A stretch of 64,000 nucleotides of DNA, taken from contig JANPYM010000018.1 of assembly GCA_025890175.1 (NCBI GenBank), positions 384,071 to 448,070 on the forward strand. The letters are read 5' to 3'. Shown here in pieces: positions 60,002 through 64,000 of the stretch (position 1 is the stretch's first letter; the number at the start of each line of letters is the position of its first letter). Position numbers and translations under genes: made by a program. A model generated the notes under the pieces. The model had not been told where the DNA came from and ran no database searches. It saw only the letters and a program-made list of their open reading frames with translations. Source of the DNA: Ciborinia camelliae. Taxonomy: Eukaryota; Ascomycota; Leotiomycetes; Helotiales; Sclerotiniaceae.

Positions 60002-60415
60002 ATGCATCTCCTCAACATCAACATCATCATCCTATCCTTAACTCTCAGTGTCCACGCCATACCCGGTACATCCATCCATCCATCCATCCATCCCCCCCCC
60101 CCCCCAAAAAAAAATCAAAACACAAAACTAACACGCACCACAGTTCCCCACAACGGGGGCGTATCGATCCCCAACATTGACGGCAGCCTTGACACCGCAG
60201 AGCTATGGAGAAAAAGCAACGCCGGGGTCTCGATCCCCAATGCTGACGGAACATCCGACGCCGCGGAATTATGGAAGAAGAGGGGGAATGGAGCCGTGGA
60301 GATCCCCAATGCTGATGGATCGTCCGATGCCGCCGAGTTGTGGAAGAAGAGGGGGAATGGAGCCGTGGGGATTCCGAATGCGGATGGGGGGGAGGATGTT
60401 GCGGAACTTTGGTGA
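60002..60415 (+). CDS. Secreted repeat-containing peptide precursor, Kex2-type (111 aa spliced)
   Basis: Exons 60002-60065 and 60144-60415; the 78-nt intron (GTACAT, CTAAC branch site, CACCACAG) is a multiple of three without stops and contains a CCAT/poly-C/poly-A microsatellite, so it hides in the frame. A signal peptide (MHLLNINIIILSLTLSVHA) is followed by four tandem units of 21, 22, 23 and 20 residues sharing a V-x-IPN-x-DG core and an AELW end. Units 2 and 3 end in Lys-Lys-Arg, unit 1 in Arg-Lys-Ser, unit 4 at the stop. Kexin proteases cut after KR, so the chain would be cut in the secretory pathway into near-identical peptides. This is the layout of fungal RiPP precursors (ustiloxin, phomopsin, epichloecyclin). 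Flanking UstYa genes support this. The repeats have no Tyr or Cys. It is not an alpha-pheromone precursor: no known pheromone core. Confidence 0.8.
   Translation: MHLLNINIIILSLTLSVHAIPGTSIHPSIHPPPPPKKNQNTKLTRTTVPHNGGVSIPNIDGSLDTAELWRKSNAGVSIPNADGTSDAAELWKKRGNGAVEIPNADGSSDAAELWKKRGNGAVGIPNADGGEDVAELW
60155..60412 (+). repeat. Four-unit tandem coding repeat in the peptide precursor
   Basis: Units at 60155-60217, 60218-60283, 60284-60352 and 60353-60412. Conserved positions: Val, Ile-Pro-Asn, Asp-Gly, Asp, Ala-Glu-Leu-Trp. Units 2-4 are closest; synonymous differences (CTATGG, TTATGG, TTGTGG, CTTTGG) show the protein sequence is kept by selection rather than by recent copying alone. Confidence 0.85.
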
Positions 60416-61670
60416 GGGGTTGTAAGGAAGGGGTTATCTTAGATCATCGATCGGGATGTGCGGTATCGTATCGTATCTCATTGAACTGAAAGATGGATGT
60501 TATGCTTTGTTTATTTATGGATTATGGAATTCTGGGAAGATATAGATGGGAATGGGAAATTGGGTGCGGGCGGGTAGCTTTTGCTTTTGCTTTGAATTGA
60601 ATCGAAGTATCTGAATTTATTTCCTTCTCTTGTTATATTGTAACACTACCATCATTCTCGATCTCGGTCTCGGTCTCGTTGCAGAAACCGAAACCACAAC
60701 CGCCTCTTTTGTTAATTCGAGCTTGAAATACCAGTATCAGAATACCAAGAACCTAGTTTCGTTCTGCACTTACAAATACCAATCCCAGATTCCCGGTATA
60801 GAATTTCCACCCGAAGTAAAGTAAGCACGCAACTTACAAACAAACCAACATCACACCCTCAACATACCGTACCTACCGTAACTGTAATCATGAATTTGAT
60901 GATATGTATCTACCTTACCTTACCCAAATACCGTGATACTTAATAATCATCCCAATCATCATCTCCCCTCCACTTCCGCTCGAGACCTCGAATTACGACT
61001 AACCCTACACATCTATCTGACTAGACTATCGGCCAGTCAGCACATCCATACATATGAGACTTCTCATCCCATCTCACACCCACCATATGCAAGCATGCAT
61101 GCAACAATCACGTAAGCCAAGCCAAGCCAAGCCAAGCCACCACAGGAACGAACCCTGCCAATGATTCGATTAGATTCGATTTGGGAGGTGAGAGTATGAG
61201 TGGGTGCAGGTGGGTGTAACAGCTCTTATACGAATCGCCATCGCCATCTCCGCATCAATCCCAGCCCAGCCCAGCCCAGCCACGTCCCGTCCCGATTCCC
61301 AAGAATAGAGTTGAGAGAGTAGGTAAAGAAAAGAATGAAAGAAAGGAAGAAAGAAAGGTATCGAATCAGCATCTCAGCATCCAGAAAGAAAGAAAGTTAG
61401 CCAGCCCTACCCACCAAACAAGAATCTAGCAAGCCACCCAGCGGCGTTGCGTAGCGTAACCCTCCTCCACCCATCCAAGAAACTTCATCCATCCATGAAA
61501 CTCCTGCACCCATCCACACCCATCCACACCAACCCAACCCAAGAAAAATAAGACTCAACCCACCCCCTAACCCCACCCCCCTAACTCAACTCAACTCAAC
61601 CCACCCACCCACCCCCCTGCAGTCAATCCAAACGCAAAGCGGTGCAACATCTCCGGAGACATACATCATC

Positions 61671-62218
61671 GGCCCTATCCATCTATCCATCCATCTATCC
61701 ATCCATCTAACCATCCATCTAACCATCCATCTATCCATCCATATGACTCAGAATGTGCGTTTTCGCCCGGCCATCCCACATACGTACCTAGGTAGGTAAG
61801 TAGGTATCGAAGTGGCGAGAAATGCCGTAAGCATGTATTGAGTTTCCGACGCTCTGTCATGGTAGGTATGTACTAGGTAGTATTTCATATTGCACATAGA
61901 TAGTAAGCTAGTGAAAGCATGGGGGCCAAGCCAAGCCATACTCAAGCCATACTACACTTAAAATCCCGGGTGATGTTTTTTTTTGGCCCCCCTTTCTCCC
62001 CCAAAAGTTGTGGAAGAGTTAGAGTACCGTATTAGCACCCTGAACCCTTTTTTACCTTCATGGTCCCTCCTTCCATGAATTTCTCGACTCTCGCCCGCTT
62101 GTTCTCTTGTTCTCTTTGAATATTACCCACCGACCGACCGATCGACTGACTTCCTTTTACATCTCTTTTCTACTTTCCCATAGCATCACATGATCCCAAC
62201 CCATCCCATCCCATCCCA
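61671..62218 (+). repeat. 548-base segment duplicated after the N-gap
   Basis: Matches 63453-64000 along its whole length; the only difference I found is one extra G (GATAGTAAG here, GATAGGTAAG there). The copy runs to the window edge. Confidence 0.9.
61675..61742. repeat. (CCATCTAT)n / (CCATCTAA)n microsatellite
   Basis: Tandem CCAT-based units; frames over it read Asp-Gly-Trp repeats and are not genes. Confidence 0.88.
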
Positions 62219-62248
62219 TCCCATCCCAACCCATCCAACAAAAAAAAC

Positions 62249-63225
62249 ATGACCTCCTACACCGACTCCGAAACACCCAGTTGGTCGAAAGAAGCTGGAG
62301 CCGAAGATGCCGAACAAAATCTACTACCCAACCCAGACTCCTCGGCTTCGCATTCCCCTCACCGCGCGACATCTGCACTGCGCACCAAACAATACCTGCT
62401 GCTAGCCCTTTCCATCCTCTTGACCAGTATCACGAGCGGCGTTTGCGTCTTCATGCTCATGAGCGTTTCCCAACGAAAACCAGCGCAAAATATAAATACA
62501 CTCACATCATGTAACCCAGTTCTCCCCCCTCCCCCCCCCCCCCCGCACCCCAGCAGTCGCATCCCACTCTATAATTCGCGAGAGACTATACTAACACCCA
62601 TAAAACCAACAGCATCATTAACCAGCATCGACCAGCGCTATGAAAAACTGCACACCTACACCGATTTTAGTTCTCCGGACGATGCCATCTCCGCCTCTGC
62701 ATGGAACGAATACGTAATCAATGGGTTTGTCGCGCTACCGCATGCGTGGGCGCAGGACCGCGGGTGGCCACTGGGTCGTGAGATGCCTGGGGATCCGCAG
62801 AAGGGTATTTATGTTGTGGATGGATTTCATCAATTACACTGTCTGGTACGTCTTATTCCGTTTACCATGCTTGCACAATCTCTCATTTTCATCTTTCATC
62901 TTTCATCTTTCATCCCCCACCCCCAAAAAACATAAACTCACCCCCACCCGTCCCACCCCAGATGTCGATCCGCAGCGAAGTGCACTCCCTGCTCTCCGGC
63001 CAACCCATACCGAACATAACCCATACGAAACGTCATCTAAACCACTGCTACGACGCGCTCCGACAAGCGATTATATGTCGAGCGGACGCGACGCCGCTGT
63101 ACGTGCCGAAAGATACGTTTTTTGCAGGGGATGGCCAGGAGAGATTGTGTCAGAGTTGGGGGGCGTTACAAGAATGGGTTGTGGGGAGGAGTATTTGTTA
63201 TAACGGGGTGATTTGTGAGGAATAG
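62249..63225 (+). CDS. UstYa-family oxidase 2 (DUF3328, 286 aa)
   Basis: Exons 62249-62845 and 62962-63225; the 116-nt intron follows HCL in phase 0, the same place as in UstYa 1. An acidic, Ser-rich N-terminus (about 45 residues) leads into a membrane helix (LLLALSILLTSITSGVCVFML). After a Pro-rich linker coded by a poly-C run come the family blocks: SASAWNEYVINGFVALPH, QKGIYVVDGFHQLHC with H-x-x-H-C at 194-198, then NHCYDALRQAIIC with the second motif from His227, and a C-terminal W-x5-W plus Cys. Same reaction class as UstYa 1: oxidation or cyclisation of a secreted peptide. It lies 1.8 kb from the repeat precursor on the same strand, the strongest positional support for a peptide pathway. 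The poly-Pro linker length may vary between strains. A short intron could also remove it, but none is needed. Confidence 0.88.
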
Positions 63226-63442
63226 GAAGAGGTGATGTTTTGAGTTGGGGGTCGATGGGTTGGGAAGATGAGGAGAGGAGCTAAACTTTCGAGAATGAAA
63301 GAAGGTATGAGCGCCGATCCCTTCGACAAAGTAAATGAAGGGGATGAAGTGAATGACACTTTATCATCGGGAAGGAAGTTTGAAAATTTTTATATACTGA
63401 AATCAGATTATAGAATCTAATTAATCTGTACAGTATCATCTG
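63226..63442. other. 3' flank of UstYa gene 2 up to the gap
   Basis: About 220 bases of AT-rich sequence; presumably 3' UTR. No gene. Confidence 0.4.
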
Positions 63443-63452
63443 NNNNNNNNNN
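63443..63452. other. Assembly gap (10 N)
   Basis: Ten N. The sequence resuming at 63453 repeats the one from 61671, so contig order or copy number is uncertain here. Confidence 0.95.
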
Positions 63453-64000
63453 GGCCCTATCCATCTATCCATCCATCTATCCATCCATCTAACCATCCAT
63501 CTAACCATCCATCTATCCATCCATATGACTCAGAATGTGCGTTTTCGCCCGGCCATCCCACATACGTACCTAGGTAGGTAAGTAGGTATCGAAGTGGCGA
63601 GAAATGCCGTAAGCATGTATTGAGTTTCCGACGCTCTGTCATGGTAGGTATGTACTAGGTAGTATTTCATATTGCACATAGATAGGTAAGCTAGTGAAAG
63701 CATGGGGGCCAAGCCAAGCCATACTCAAGCCATACTACACTTAAAATCCCGGGTGATGTTTTTTTTTGGCCCCCCTTTCTCCCCCAAAAGTTGTGGAAGA
63801 GTTAGAGTACCGTATTAGCACCCTGAACCCTTTTTTACCTTCATGGTCCCTCCTTCCATGAATTTCTCGACTCTCGCCCGCTTGTTCTCTTGTTCTCTTT
63901 GAATATTACCCACCGACCGACCGATCGACTGACTTCCTTTTACATCTCTTTTCTACTTTCCCATAGCATCACATGATCCCAACCCATCCCATCCCATCCC
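63453..64000 (+). repeat. Second copy of the UstYa 2 upstream region
   Basis: Same as 61671-62218 apart from one inserted G. The window stops about 30 bases before the place where the UstYa start codon would fall in this copy. Confidence 0.9.

Larger units (their letters stand above)
60416..62248. other. Intergenic, rich in simple repeats
   Basis: 1.8 kb between precursor and UstYa gene 2, including GCCAA and CCAGC runs (61110-61285), AAAG runs (61330-61400), CAACT/CACCC runs (61580-61620), a long (CCAT/CTAT)n block at 61675-61742 and a CCATC run before the ATG. No supported gene. 61671-62218 occurs again after the N-gap. Confidence 0.5.

Noticed and set aside
60002..60415. Alpha-pheromone precursor
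   Set aside because: Layout is similar (signal peptide, repeats, KR sites), but the repeats lack any known Cys- or Gly-Gln-Pro-containing pheromone core and are about 20 residues long.
61675..61860. Asp-Gly-Trp repeat frame, also found again at 63457-63642
   Set aside because: Translation of the CCAT microsatellite on the minus strand; the second copy comes from the duplicated segment.
1..64000. tRNA, rRNA or complete transposon
   Set aside because: I looked for tRNA B-box-like GTTCGAATC sites, rRNA blocks and transposase or reverse-transcriptase motifs and found none with supporting context.

Overview
The window looks like nuclear DNA of a filamentous ascomycete. Genes are split by short GT-AG introns (mostly 48-100 nt, with CTAAC/CTGAC-type branch sites), intergenic DNA is AT-rich and full of AGGT/ACCT microsatellites, and the gene content (Atg29, GH47, GH5, feruloyl esterase, UstYa proteins, PTH11-like receptor) is that of Pezizomycotina. 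A plant-associated member of Leotiomycetes is my best guess, but that is inference. All exon models were read by eye and checked only by reading frame and family motifs.

1-18 kb: five F-box-like paralogues, all on the + strand (795, 2775, 5647, 15268, 16834). In every one a phase-1 intron lies upstream of the F-box. Interleaved with them are a GH47 alpha-mannosidase (6742-8668, minus strand, with one GC-AG intron) and a tandem pair of secreted, Ser/Thr-rich, single-pass membrane proteins (11391, 13487) whose first exons have identical length.

19-25 kb: a conserved cellular block. It holds ATG29 with a 10-nt micro-exon, a tandem CCCH zinc-finger protein and an SH3-like protein.

27-43 kb: mostly secreted proteins. 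These are a heme peroxidase, an uncharacterised 344-aa protein, a feruloyl-esterase-like CE1 enzyme, a GH5 glucanase and a GPI-anchored Ser/Thr/Pro-rich protein. Long repeat-rich gaps separate them, and an N-gap at 40460 is flanked by the same 46 bases on both sides.

43-50 kb: a gene-poor zone with a decayed Ca2+/H+ exchanger, a decayed short-chain dehydrogenase and one copy of a dispersed repeat whose other two copies (30.7 and 32.1 kb) differ only by transitions, as RIP would produce.

51-63 kb: the most interesting part. Two UstYa-type oxidase genes (55165-56010 and 62249-63225) and a cytochrome P450 (52982-54702) flank a short secreted precursor (60002-60415) made of four near-identical units, mostly separated by Lys-Lys-Arg. 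This is the layout of a fungal Kex2-processed ribosomal peptide (dikaritin-type RiPP) cluster. The repeat units contain no Tyr, so the chemistry would differ from ustiloxin or phomopsin. After an N-gap at 63443 the promoter region of the second UstYa gene appears again almost exactly, so there is either a second copy beyond the window or an unresolved contig overlap.
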